Origin: an uncultured bacterium
Lineage (GTDB): Bacteria > Bacillota > Clostridia > Oscillospirales > Ruminococcaceae
Length of the DNA: 64,000 nt
Assembly: GCA_905215965.1 (NCBI GenBank)
Contig: CAJMSD010000002.1
Coordinates: forward strand, 248,001-312,000
Direction of reading: 5' to 3'
Position 1 is the first letter of the stretch. Every line of letters starts with the position of its first letter. The notes under the pieces are model-generated. The model was not told the DNA's origin, did not search any database, and saw only the letters and a program-made list of their open reading frames with translations. Of this stretch, positions 49,277-56,970 are shown piece by piece. The translations under genes were made by a program, and so were the position numbers.

Positions 49277-49436
49277 AAGCCTTTTTAAAGGCTTGCGGTT
49301 TCCAAAGGCAGAGCCTTGGTCGCCGTCCGCAGACGGCGAAATTCCCCAAACAAGGCGCTCCGCAAAGAGTGAATTTCAAAACAGTCCGGTGGACTGTTTT
49401 GAAAGAGAGAACGCCCTGCAAGAGAGGGCGTTCTCT
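49277..49436. repeat. Array of five consecutive hairpins
   Basis: Intergenic DNA after the CLC gene. The stems are AAGCCTTT/AAAGGCTT (49277-49294), CCAAAGGC/GCCTTGG (49302-49319) and CGCCGTC/GACGGCG (49321-49338). CAAAACAGTCC/GGACTGTTTTG (49377-49401) and AGAGAACGCCCT/AGGGCGTTCTCT (49406-49436) complete the set. The last overlaps the 27-base repeat also found at 33010. It may act as terminator for the CLC transcript. The whole looks like a composite dispersed element. Confidence 0.7.
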
Positions 49437-49464
49437 TGAATAATATAATTATATATAAACTGAA

Positions 49465-49490
49465 ACGGCTGTACAGTTAAGTACAGCCGT
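49465..49490. terminator. Terminator of the alcohol dehydrogenase gene
   Basis: A perfect 10-bp stem ACGGCTGTAC/GTACAGCCGT with a six-base loop, 17 bases beyond the stop. The U tract on the minus strand is short. Confidence 0.7.
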
Positions 49491-49507
49491 CATTCTTTGT
49501 CCGATCG

Positions 49508-50674
49508 TTACATACTTTCTTTCAGTATTTGTACGATCTCTTCATGATTTAATATCTTATATCCGCCCTCATTTATGAATGTACCGTCGGCAATGCCCTC
49601 CAGCATATCTTCGGTAACGCCAAGCTCGCTTATATTCATCACAAGTCCGATCTCCTTCATCCATGCTTCCATAGCAAGCAAGCCTTCGGACGCAATTTCT
49701 TCGTCGGTCTTTCCGTCAGGAGAAACGTTCCATACGTTTATGGCAAAGCGTTTGAACTTCGGCAGTCCGAACGGCATGATGTAACGGTAATATGCCATAG
49801 AGACAGCCGAAAGCGTCATTCCGTGAGTAGCGTCAGTGTAAGCTCCCACGGACTGTCCGAGCATATGTACCATCCAGTCGGTAGCTTTGCCCTTGGCGAC
49901 CATTGTATTCAGCGCCCATGTTGCTATCCACATGATATTGCTTCGAGCTTCGTAATCCTCTGGATCTTTTACGGCGATACGCGAGCTGTGGATAAGCGAT
50001 CTCATAAGTCCTTCCATGACGTAATCGGATGTGCAGTCGTCAGTGTCGGAAAAATACTGTTCCGTGATATGATTGAGGATATCGTAAAATCCCGCGATCA
50101 TTTGATACTTCGGCAATGTGAACGTGTAAAGCGGATTCAGGATAGAAAACTTCGGGAATACCTCTTCGCCGAAAACGTGTCCTATTTTCAGATTGGATCC
50201 ATGATTGGTTATAACAGCTCCGCCGTTCATTTCCGAACCTGTGCCGACCATTGTTAGTATGCAGCCTACAGGAATTATCTCGCAGTCGGGCTCTTCAAAT
50301 TTAAGATAATATTTTTCCCACGGGTCTTCCTTGCAGTTTACCGATACGGAGAGAGCTTTCGCATAGTCGCACACAGAACCTCCGCCTACCGCAAGTATTA
50401 GATCAATATTTTTTCCCCGAGCCAGTTCACAGCCCTCGTACAGCTTTTCGACTGTCGGATTCGGCATAACTCCCGGCAGCTCGGTAATGTTCTTGCCGCA
50501 ATCCTTTAAAATCTTCACTACCTCGTCATACAGTCCCGATCTCTTGACGGAACCGCCGCCGTAAGTAAGGAGCACATTTTCTCCGTATTTGGCAAGCTCC
50601 TCCCTGAGATGCTCCAATGCGTCTTTTCCAAAATGGATTCGAGTGGGATTACAGTAGCTGAAATTTCCTAACAT
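49508..50674 (-). CDS. Iron-containing alcohol dehydrogenase
   Basis: A 388-residue NAD(P)-dependent dehydrogenase of the YqhD/butanol dehydrogenase group. The cofactor motif ILAVGGGSVCDYAKAL is present. The metal ligands are Asp and His in GFYDILNHITEQ (about 197 and 201), His in MVHMLGQSVGAY (about 268) and His in TDATHGMTL (about 282). TMVGTGSEMNGGAVIT is the family loop. Such enzymes reduce aldehydes in fermentation or detoxification. GGAGGA precedes the ATG. It lies 61 bases behind a MerR regulator gene that is broken by a stop codon, and probably shares its promoter. Confidence 0.94.
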   Translation of the reverse strand: MLGNFSYCNPTRIHFGKDALEHLREELAKYGENVLLTYGGGSVKRSGLYDEVVKILKDCGKNITELPGVMPNPTVEKLYEGCELARGKNIDLILAVGGGSVCDYAKALSVSVNCKEDPWEKYYLKFEEPDCEIIPVGCILTMVGTGSEMNGGAVITNHGSNLKIGHVFGEEVFPKFSILNPLYTFTLPKYQMIAGFYDILNHITEQYFSDTDDCTSDYVMEGLMRSLIHSSRIAVKDPEDYEARSNIMWIATWALNTMVAKGKATDWMVHMLGQSVGAYTDATHGMTLSAVSMAYYRYIMPFGLPKFKRFAINVWNVSPDGKTDEEIASEGLLAMEAWMKEIGLVMNISELGVTEDMLEGIADGTFINEGGYKILNHEEIVQILKESM

Positions 50675-50735
50675 AAAAAATTCCTCCTAAAAATTATTGA
50701 AATTTATTATTAATATGATTTCGGATCGCCGTGAA

Positions 50736-51110
50736 TTATTCCCAAGTCAGAACGCCGGTTTCAACGGCAGCTTCGTACCGTCCGATCTTATAATCCAGAC
50801 GTTCCAGAGTTGCGTCGATCTTTGCCTTTTACTCGAGAAGAATTTCTCTTTGATCCGTTAAAAGCTGTAATCTTGCAGGAATAGTGGAATCGCCTTCCTG
50901 CGCAAGCTTTACGTATTCTATCATCGCTTCAACCGGAAGTCCTGCGCTGCGCATACATTTTGCAAGCTCTACCCAGCCGAGATCTTTTTCCTGATAGTTG
51001 CGGATTCCGCTTGCGGTGCGTGTGACCGGAGGTATCATTCCTATCCGTTCATAGTAGCGCAGCGTATCCTGAGAAATGTCATATTTTTCGCTTACTTCCT
51101 TTATCGTCAT
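50736..51110 (-). pseudogene. MerR-family regulator interrupted by an in-frame stop
   Basis: The first 93 codons encode a MerR DNA-binding domain (TIKEVSEKYDISQDTLRYYERIG, then GIRNYQEKDLGWVELAKCMRSAGLPVEAM) and the start of the dimer helix, ending REILLE then TAA at 50829-50831. In the same frame the next 30 codons continue with KAKIDATLERLDYKIGRYEA and end VLTWE-TAA, which is the normal C-terminus of this family (often LLEQKAKIDETLE). A single CAA to TAA change explains it. The truncated protein may still dimerise poorly. It sits between its 19-base-spacer promoter and the alcohol dehydrogenase it probably controls. Confidence 0.85.
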
Positions 51111-51143
51111 AATACCGCCTCGATCTTATTTTTCGTTTTTTAT

Positions 51144-51174
51144 ATTATAGACCTTGGAGTTTACTCTAAGTCAA
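51144..51174 (-). promoter_or_regulatory. MerR-type promoter with 19-base spacer and dyad operator
   Basis: On the minus strand TTGACT (51169-51174) and TATAAT (51144-51149) are 19 bases apart. The overlong spacer holds the dyad CTTAGAGTAAACTCCAAG (one mismatch), the classical binding site geometry of MerR-family activators. It lies 34 bases before the MerR start, so it is autoregulatory and should drive the dehydrogenase too. Confidence 0.75.
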
Positions 51175-51327
51175 GAGCTGCTAATGTTTTTCTCTGTATT
51201 GAACAAAAATATTACTATCTATTTGTGCAAAGCGATGATTATCTGTGCAAAATCTCAAATTATCTTATCCGAGCGGAAAGATGTTTTTTGCTCGATATAG
51301 AAATGATTGGAAAGTTTTAAAAGCGTA

Positions 51328-51356
51328 TTGACATAGTAAACGTTTTGTGTTACAAT
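51328..51356 (+). promoter_or_regulatory. Promoter of the helicase-associated-domain gene
   Basis: A perfect TTGACA (51328-51333) and TACAAT (51351-51356) are 17 bases apart. The rest of the 314-base gap from 51111 to 51424 shows only the MerR promoter. Confidence 0.75.
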
Positions 51357-51424
51357 AAAATTGTGAAAAATAACTGTGTTTTAAGAAAATAAGCAATCTA
51401 ACGGTTAAATCAGAGGTGAGCGGT

Positions 51425-51901
51425 TTGCGATACGACAGATATTGGAATGAAAAATATCAGATTGTCAAGGAGTACTTAGACGCGCATTCGGGCGAACTAC
51501 CGCATAAGGATCTTGTCTATAAGGGCATCAAGATCCGCTATTGGCTGTATAATCAGCGCAGATTGCTAAAAAGAGAAATGACGAAAGAATCACAGGAACG
51601 TTTGAAGCTGCTCAGCGAATTGAATTCTCCGATCTCCTTTGAACCAAATGAAAAAACAACTAAAGCTGCCGCTGTTCAGCCGGAACAAGGAATTCACGAG
51701 CAGAACTGGTATAAACGATATGATGAATTACTGTCATATATCAATGAGAACAGCAAAATCCCTAACAGCAGAGAACATCCTGCATTGTATATGTGGATAA
51801 GCCGACAGAGAAAGAAAATGCCTGACGGCAAGCTGACGGACGATCAGGTTTCTAAGCTTCAAAAACTCGGCATTACTGCCGGGAAAAAATCTGCTGATTA
51901 A
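51425..51901 (+). CDS. Stand-alone protein with two helicase-associated (HA) domains
   Basis: A 158-residue soluble protein of two similar units (about 1-65 and 90-150), each with the pattern W-x3-Y at the front, a GxxI-type Trp or aromatic-Leu centre (RYWLYNQRR and LYMWISRQRKK) and a C-terminal LxxLxxLx helix. This is the HA domain usually appended to DEAD-like helicases in mobile elements and secreted plasmids, but there is no helicase here. The TTG start is chosen because AGAGGTG lies six bases upstream; a GTG at 51416 overlaps that site. It has its own promoter. The role is unknown; nucleic acid binding is likely. Confidence 0.75.
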   Translation: MRYDRYWNEKYQIVKEYLDAHSGELPHKDLVYKGIKIRYWLYNQRRLLKREMTKESQERLKLLSELNSPISFEPNEKTTKAAAVQPEQGIHEQNWYKRYDELLSYINENSKIPNSREHPALYMWISRQRKKMPDGKLTDDQVSKLQKLGITAGKKSAD

Positions 51902-52044
51902 TCTGTACATCTATCAGCGTGAAATATATATAGAGAAAATGACGTTCACTTGTCGTGAAATGTCTTTTGAAAATAAATCAAATGATGCACTTGATTTATA
52001 CTATGAGTTAATATGCAGCGTATATGTATATACGGGAGGTAAAA

Positions 52045-52926
52045 ATGAAGGGAATTATTTTAGCCGGTGGGGCAGGGACAAGACTTTATCCATGTACGAT
52101 CTCGGTAAGCAAACAGCTTTTGCCAATCTATGACAAGCCGCTTATCTATTATCCGCTTTCTATGCTGCTTTTGGCAGGGATCAGAGATATTTTGATTATC
52201 TCAACTCCGCATGATATAGGACATTTCGAGAAGCTTCTCGGCGACGGTTCGCGTATCGGCGTTCGTTTTGAATATGCGGTACAGGAAACACCGCGCGGAC
52301 TTGCCGACGCTTTTATCATCGGAGAGGATTTTATCGGAGACGACAGCGTTTGTCTCGTGCTTGGCGATAATGTGTTTTACGGAGCTGCTATGTCTTCGAT
52401 ACTTTCTCAGGCAAAGGACTCCATAAAGAACGGCGGCGCGGCTATTTTCGGCTGCTTTATGAAGAATCCGCAGGAATTCGGCGTCGTAGAATTCGACGAA
52501 AATAAAAAGGTCATTTCCATTGAGGAAAAGCCAAAGCACCCAAAGTCGAATTATGCCATTCCCGGACTTTATTTCTATGACAATAATGTTATCGAGATCG
52601 CAAAAAATGTAAAACCGTCGGCGCGCGGCGAAATTGAAATATCATCTATCAATGCGGAATATATGAAGCGCGATCAGCTCCATGTCAGCTTGATGGGCAG
52701 AGGCGTTTCGTGGTTTGATACGGGTTCGCCAAAGGGTATGCATAAGGCAAGCGGCTTTGTAAAGACCATTCAGGAGATGCAGGGATTTTATCTCTCATGT
52801 ATCGAAGAGATCGCATGGCACAGAAAATTTATTGACGATGAACAGTTCAGAAAATGCGGCGAAGAGCTGAAAATGACGGATTACGGAAAATATCTGCTGT
52901 CTTTGCTGGACGGCGAGGAGGAATAA
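52045..52926 (+). CDS. rfbA: Glucose-1-phosphate thymidylyltransferase
   Basis: Makes dTDP-glucose from dTTP and glucose 1-phosphate, the first step to dTDP-rhamnose and related sugars. The 293 residues show GIILAGGAGTRLYPCTISVSKQLLPIYDKP with the catalytic Arg and Lys, LVLGDNVFYG, IEEKPKHPKSNYAIPGLYFYD and ALSxxRGEIEIS-type PSARGEIEISSIN. GGGAGGT lies four bases before the ATG at 52045. It is followed by rfbB two bases after its stop. The rfbC and rfbD genes are not in the window. Confidence 0.96.
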   Translation: MKGIILAGGAGTRLYPCTISVSKQLLPIYDKPLIYYPLSMLLLAGIRDILIISTPHDIGHFEKLLGDGSRIGVRFEYAVQETPRGLADAFIIGEDFIGDDSVCLVLGDNVFYGAAMSSILSQAKDSIKNGGAAIFGCFMKNPQEFGVVEFDENKKVISIEEKPKHPKSNYAIPGLYFYDNNVIEIAKNVKPSARGEIEISSINAEYMKRDQLHVSLMGRGVSWFDTGSPKGMHKASGFVKTIQEMQGFYLSCIEEIAWHRKFIDDEQFRKCGEELKMTDYGKYLLSLLDGEEE

Positions 52927-52928
52927 TT

Positions 52929-53966
52929 TTGACAATCATTGTGACCGGCGGCGCCGGATTTATAGGATCAAATTTTGTGTTCCATATGCTTGAGACCTAC
53001 CCTGATTACAGGATCGTCTGCATAGATAAGCTTACTTATGCAGGAAATCTTTCAACGCTGAGATCTGTTATGGATAATCCTAATTTTCGCTTTGTAAAAG
53101 CGGATATCTGCGACAGAAAAGCAATATACAAGTTATTTGAAGAGGAAAAGCCGGATATTGTCGTCAACTTTGCGGCTGAGTCCCATGTTGACCGCTCGAT
53201 CGAAGATCCGGAAATTTTCTTACAGACTAATATCCTCGGCACACAAGTGCTGTTGGACGCCTGCCGCAAGTACGGAATACAGCGTTATCATCAGGTAAGT
53301 ACCGACGAGGTCTACGGCGACCTTCCGCTCGATCGTCCCGATCTCTTCTTTACCGAGAAGACTCCGATACATACGAGCAGCCCGTATTCAAGCTCAAAGG
53401 CGGGAGCAGATCTGCTCGTTCTGGCATATCACAGAACTTATGGACTTCCGGTTACCGTTTCAAGATGCTCGAATAATTACGGTCCGTATCATTTCCCGGA
53501 AAAGCTGATACCTTTGATGATCGCCAATGCTCTGGCGGATAAGCAGCTTCCGGTGTACGGCGAGGGACTGAATGTGCGCGATTGGCTGTATGTTGAGGAT
53601 CACTGCAAGGCGATAGACCTCATTATACATAAGGGCAGAGTAGGCGAGGTGTACAATGTCGGAGGGCACAACGAAATGAAAAATATCGACATTGTAAAGC
53701 TTATATGCAAGGAGCTTGGCAAGCCTGAAAGCCTGATCGTTCATGTTGAGGACAGAAAGGGTCATGATATGCGCTATGCTATCGATCCAACGAAAATTCA
53801 CAATGAACTTGGCTGGCTTCCCGAAACAAAATTTGACGACGGCATTAAAAAGACGATCAAGTGGTATCTCGACAACAAGGACTGGTGGGAGGAGATAATC
53901 TCCGGTGAGTACCAGAATTATTACGAAAAAATGTATGGAGATAGGGAGTTTATTCCTGTAGGTTGA
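52929..53966 (+). CDS. rfbB: dTDP-glucose 4,6-dehydratase
   Basis: Converts dTDP-glucose to dTDP-4-keto-6-deoxyglucose using bound NAD. The 345 residues have the Rossmann TGGAGFIGSN near the start, the active-site Thr and Asp-Glu in QVSTDEVYG, the catalytic SPYSSSKAG (YxxxK) and the sugar-binding RCSNNYGPYHFPEKLIP. The start is TTG, since GAGGAGG lies seven bases upstream and the frame gives the family N-terminus TIIVTGGAG. The last 20 residues include WYLDNKDWWEEI, typical of the family. Confidence 0.96.
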   Translation: MTIIVTGGAGFIGSNFVFHMLETYPDYRIVCIDKLTYAGNLSTLRSVMDNPNFRFVKADICDRKAIYKLFEEEKPDIVVNFAAESHVDRSIEDPEIFLQTNILGTQVLLDACRKYGIQRYHQVSTDEVYGDLPLDRPDLFFTEKTPIHTSSPYSSSKAGADLLVLAYHRTYGLPVTVSRCSNNYGPYHFPEKLIPLMIANALADKQLPVYGEGLNVRDWLYVEDHCKAIDLIIHKGRVGEVYNVGGHNEMKNIDIVKLICKELGKPESLIVHVEDRKGHDMRYAIDPTKIHNELGWLPETKFDDGIKKTIKWYLDNKDWWEEIISGEYQNYYEKMYGDREFIPVG

Positions 53967-53967
53967 T

Positions 53968-54627
53968 ATGAACGGAAAATTAATTGTAATAGAGGGCTTG
54001 GACGGCAGCGGAAAGGCAACACAGTCGCAGAAGCTGCTTGAAGCGTTAAAAAACAGAGGCGAGAATGTTATAAAGGTCTCGTTTCCGGATTATGAAAGCA
54101 ATTCTTCTGCATTGGTGAAAATGTATCTGAACGGCGAATTCGGCACTGATCCGAATGCAGTTAATCCTTACGCCGCTTCGAGCTTTTATGCTGTTGACCG
54201 CTTTGCGAGTTATTCCAGAAACTGGCGCGATTTTTATCTGGGCGGAGGCATAGTGATCGCTGACAGATATACTACCTCCAATGCGATACATCAGTGCGCA
54301 AAATTGCCGGAGGAGCAGTGGGAGGATTTCATTCAATGGCTGTTCCATTACGAGTACGAGCTGCTCGGTATTCCTGCGCCGTACCGCACGATCTATCTCC
54401 GCGTTGATCCTAATGTGAGTCAGGAGCTTATGTCAAAGCGATATGATGGCAACGAAGCTAAGAAGGATATTCATGAAGCAAATCTTGAATACCTGAAGCG
54501 TTCAAGGCAGGCGGCGGATTTCTGCGCCGAGAAGCTTGGCTGGAGCGTTGCGGAATGCGTCTGCGGCGGCGAAATGCGCAGCGTTGAGGATATACACAAG
54601 CAGCTGCTTTCAATAATCTGCGGCTGA
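53968..54627 (+). CDS. tmk: Thymidylate kinase
   Basis: Phosphorylates dTMP to dTDP. The 219 residues have the P-loop GLDGSGKATQSQ, the DR(Y) motif ADRYTTSNAIHQ and the LID-type DGNEAKKDIHE. The P-loop has Ala in place of the usual Ser/Thr (GKAT), still compatible with binding. The start is one base after the rfbB stop, so it is co-translated with the dTDP-sugar genes, linking dTDP supply to rfbA. Another dTMP kinase gene may exist elsewhere in the genome. Confidence 0.93.
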   Translation: MNGKLIVIEGLDGSGKATQSQKLLEALKNRGENVIKVSFPDYESNSSALVKMYLNGEFGTDPNAVNPYAASSFYAVDRFASYSRNWRDFYLGGGIVIADRYTTSNAIHQCAKLPEEQWEDFIQWLFHYEYELLGIPAPYRTIYLRVDPNVSQELMSKRYDGNEAKKDIHEANLEYLKRSRQAADFCAEKLGWSVAECVCGGEMRSVEDIHKQLLSIICG

Positions 54628-54653
54628 CAATTGAATATTTTTTAAAATATAAA

Positions 54654-54687
54654 AAAGCTTGCATTGGAATTGACCGATGCAAGCTTT
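54654..54687. terminator. Terminator after tmk and GNAT genes
   Basis: AAAGCTTGCATTGG and CCGATGCAAGCTTT form a 14-bp stem with a six-base loop, between the convergent tmk and GNAT genes. Confidence 0.85.
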
Positions 54688-54699
54688 ATATTTTATTTT

Positions 54700-55140
54700 C
54701 TATAACATTTGATCTTCTCTGCCGACCCAACGCATAGTATACTCCGCTTCTCCGGTATCGATGTCCGTACCTTCCGAAACGATTGAAAATCCCTCTTGCA
54801 GGTAAAATTTTACGGCGCGTTCGTTTTTTTGATATACGTTCAGCGTCAGGATTTGGCGGAGCTTTTTGACATGATCCAGAAGCTGTTTTCCTATGCCCAT
54901 GCAGCGAAATTCCTTTTCAACGAAGATCCCGGCAAGATAATCATCTTGAAGTCCGACGAATCCCTTTATTGTTCCCTGTGTTTCAAACACGTAGATTTCT
55001 GCCTGCAAAAGCTGCTCGCGAACATAGGGAGCATTTTTTTCCCAATATTCCGAAGCTATAAAACAGTGAGCGTCCTTATTGCCGTTAAGCCAGATCTTCA
55101 TGAGCTGTTCCGGATCAAAGGCTTCAAATTTCCTTATCAT
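54700..55140 (-). CDS. GNAT-family N-acetyltransferase
   Basis: A 146-residue acetyl-CoA-dependent transferase. The acetyl-CoA pyrophosphate loop is RCMGIGKQLLDHV (about 79), preceded by the AGIFVEKEF strand and followed by LNVYQKNERAVKFYLQEGF. The substrate is unknown; RimI and YjaB are relatives. It starts 15 bases after the dockerin-protein stop and is probably part of that operon. Confidence 0.85.
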   Translation of the reverse strand: MIRKFEAFDPEQLMKIWLNGNKDAHCFIASEYWEKNAPYVREQLLQAEIYVFETQGTIKGFVGLQDDYLAGIFVEKEFRCMGIGKQLLDHVKKLRQILTLNVYQKNERAVKFYLQEGFSIVSEGTDIDTGEAEYTMRWVGREDQML

Positions 55141-55155
55141 ATTTGCCGCTGCTCC

Positions 55156-56949
55156 TTAAATATACGATTCCGGCATATTATCCAGAAGCAGAGCAAGACT
55201 TTTCTGTATCACAACCGCGTCGTTGGAGCTTAAACCGTCTCCGTGCTGATAAACGTCGCCGTTATATATTCCGCGTTCATTAATGTCGCTGTCGAATCCT
55301 GCGGAGTAACACATAACTGCCACTACATCGTCCATATCGACCTCTTCATCAAGATTGGCGTCGCCGTAGAGCGGATCGAAAACGTAAGAATAAAACGATA
55401 TAGACTGTCCGGAGTTATTGTCAATAACGGTATAAGTATCGTTTTTCATGCTTTCAAACTCGATCGTAACGGTATTCCATGTATATTTGTAGTCGGAGCT
55501 TGAACTGCCGCTGACAATGCTGATATCGCCGCTGCTTGACAAAATCGAAAGATACATAGTCTCGTCCGACGGAATGTAAAGCGTATCATTATTGCTGATA
55601 TCTTTGTCCTTGTAAGCGATTTTCAGATCGGGATACGGATTTTCCGTAGTCGTTTCGCTTTCTTCGCCAAGACCGTCATACTGCGAAATATTGCCGTATT
55701 CAAGGTGATAGAAAGTAGTCTTGCTTCCTGTTGAGGTATACCAGATGATCTCGGAGCCGACAACTATCGGGTCGCAGCAGGAAACCTCGGCGGCGAGAGA
55801 TGCTTCTTCAAGGATATTTCCGTCTTTATCAAGCTTCATTATATGCATCAGATTTTTGTCACCGTATTCGTTCCACATAGCGATAAAAGTATTTCCGTCG
55901 ATTTTCGTAAGCTTTGGTTTTGATACACGGTAACCGTCGTCGAAATCGGTAAGCCATATTGTTTTTGCCGAGGTAAGAGCTCTGTCGGAAATATTGACGA
56001 AAACATTTCTGATAGAAGTGTTAGTGACCATGCCGTCCTGCAGCATTGAATTTCCGATAAACATACAGCCGTCATCGGTAAGCTCGAATCCGCCGAGAGT
56101 TGCGCCTGTCGTGTTGTCTCCGACAGAGCCTGTTATAGGAAACGCTTCAATATATGTCTGCATTTTTCCTGCGGAGTTTTTCTTGCATATTGCGGCGCTT
56201 CTCGGATAAGCGTCACCGTGATCGAGCGTATAAACATCGCTTCCGTCAGCGCGGATATACTGATCGAAGGAGTGGCTTGAATAGCCCTGCTGTCTTATAT
56301 TCATAACGCCATAGAAGCTGTAAGTGCAGGTCATCGAGTCTATATCGATGTGTATCTGGAAATTTGCCTGATGATTATAGCCGTCGCTTGACATATACAT
56401 CTCGTGTGAAGTATGAATATACAGATTTCCGCCGCTTTCGTACATTCTCGGAGTTCCTGCGTCGAACGGTATACAGGTATTGCAGCCGAAGAAGCTTGTT
56501 GAGCCGAGCCTCTCCCATTCCTTTGAATATTTTACAACGCGTATGACCTCAAGGTCGTCGTTCTCATCGGGATTTTCCTGACCGAAAAGCAGAAAATTAT
56601 ACTCGCTTCCGCAGTAATAGCCGCCGAAGATAGGCAGCTCTGATTCAACTGCAAGCTCCGAGTTATGGCTGAAGCTGCTGTCATAGTTGTTTATCGCGAC
56701 ATTATTTCCGCTGCCGTCGACCGTACATATAGTTCCGTCGGGATTTTCGGCGATATATCCTGAAATGACCGTTCCCCATCTTGACATATATTTGCTGAGC
56801 TGATTTGAGCCTTGTACGCATTCTGCGGCAGCCGCGCTAATGCTGTCTATGGTTACGGCATCTGCGTAATTATTCCTGAGCGGAATGAAAATCGAGGAAA
56901 GGGACGCTATGGCAAAAGCTGCGGCGGTAAGTTTGTTTAAAATTTTCAT
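55156..56949 (-). CDS. Secreted dockerin protein with unrecognised N-terminal module
   Basis: A 597-residue exported protein. After a signal peptide (about 1-30) comes a long region (about 40-430) of short strands with recurring Gly-Tyr and Asp-Gly turns, like ENPDGTICTVDGSG, YIRADGSDVYTLDHG and LDKDGNILEEA. It may be a beta-propeller, though I cannot name a family. A Ser-rich beta domain (about 450-525) follows. The dockerin (about 530-597: GDANLDEEVDMDDVVAVMCY and DVYQHGDGLSSNDAVVIQKSL) closely resembles that of GH9 and GH26. No catalytic motif is evident. It lies 21 bases after the DUF4874/DUF4832 gene, in one operon, and could be a novel polysaccharide-active or binding component of the cellulosome. 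Confidence 0.85.
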   Translation of the reverse strand: MKILNKLTAAAFAIASLSSIFIPLRNNYADAVTIDSISAAAAECVQGSNQLSKYMSRWGTVISGYIAENPDGTICTVDGSGNNVAINNYDSSFSHNSELAVESELPIFGGYYCGSEYNFLLFGQENPDENDDLEVIRVVKYSKEWERLGSTSFFGCNTCIPFDAGTPRMYESGGNLYIHTSHEMYMSSDGYNHQANFQIHIDIDSMTCTYSFYGVMNIRQQGYSSHSFDQYIRADGSDVYTLDHGDAYPRSAAICKKNSAGKMQTYIEAFPITGSVGDNTTGATLGGFELTDDGCMFIGNSMLQDGMVTNTSIRNVFVNISDRALTSAKTIWLTDFDDGYRVSKPKLTKIDGNTFIAMWNEYGDKNLMHIMKLDKDGNILEEASLAAEVSCCDPIVVGSEIIWYTSTGSKTTFYHLEYGNISQYDGLGEESETTTENPYPDLKIAYKDKDISNNDTLYIPSDETMYLSILSSSGDISIVSGSSSSDYKYTWNTVTIEFESMKNDTYTVIDNNSGQSISFYSYVFDPLYGDANLDEEVDMDDVVAVMCYSAGFDSDINERGIYNGDVYQHGDGLSSNDAVVIQKSLALLLDNMPESYI

Positions 56950-56970
56950 AATTGGTCTCCTATATAAATT

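Noticed and set aside
50829..51110. A complete short 93-residue MerR gene
   Set aside because: The frame continues past the TAA with the family's normal 30-residue C-terminus, so the short form is better called a truncated gene.
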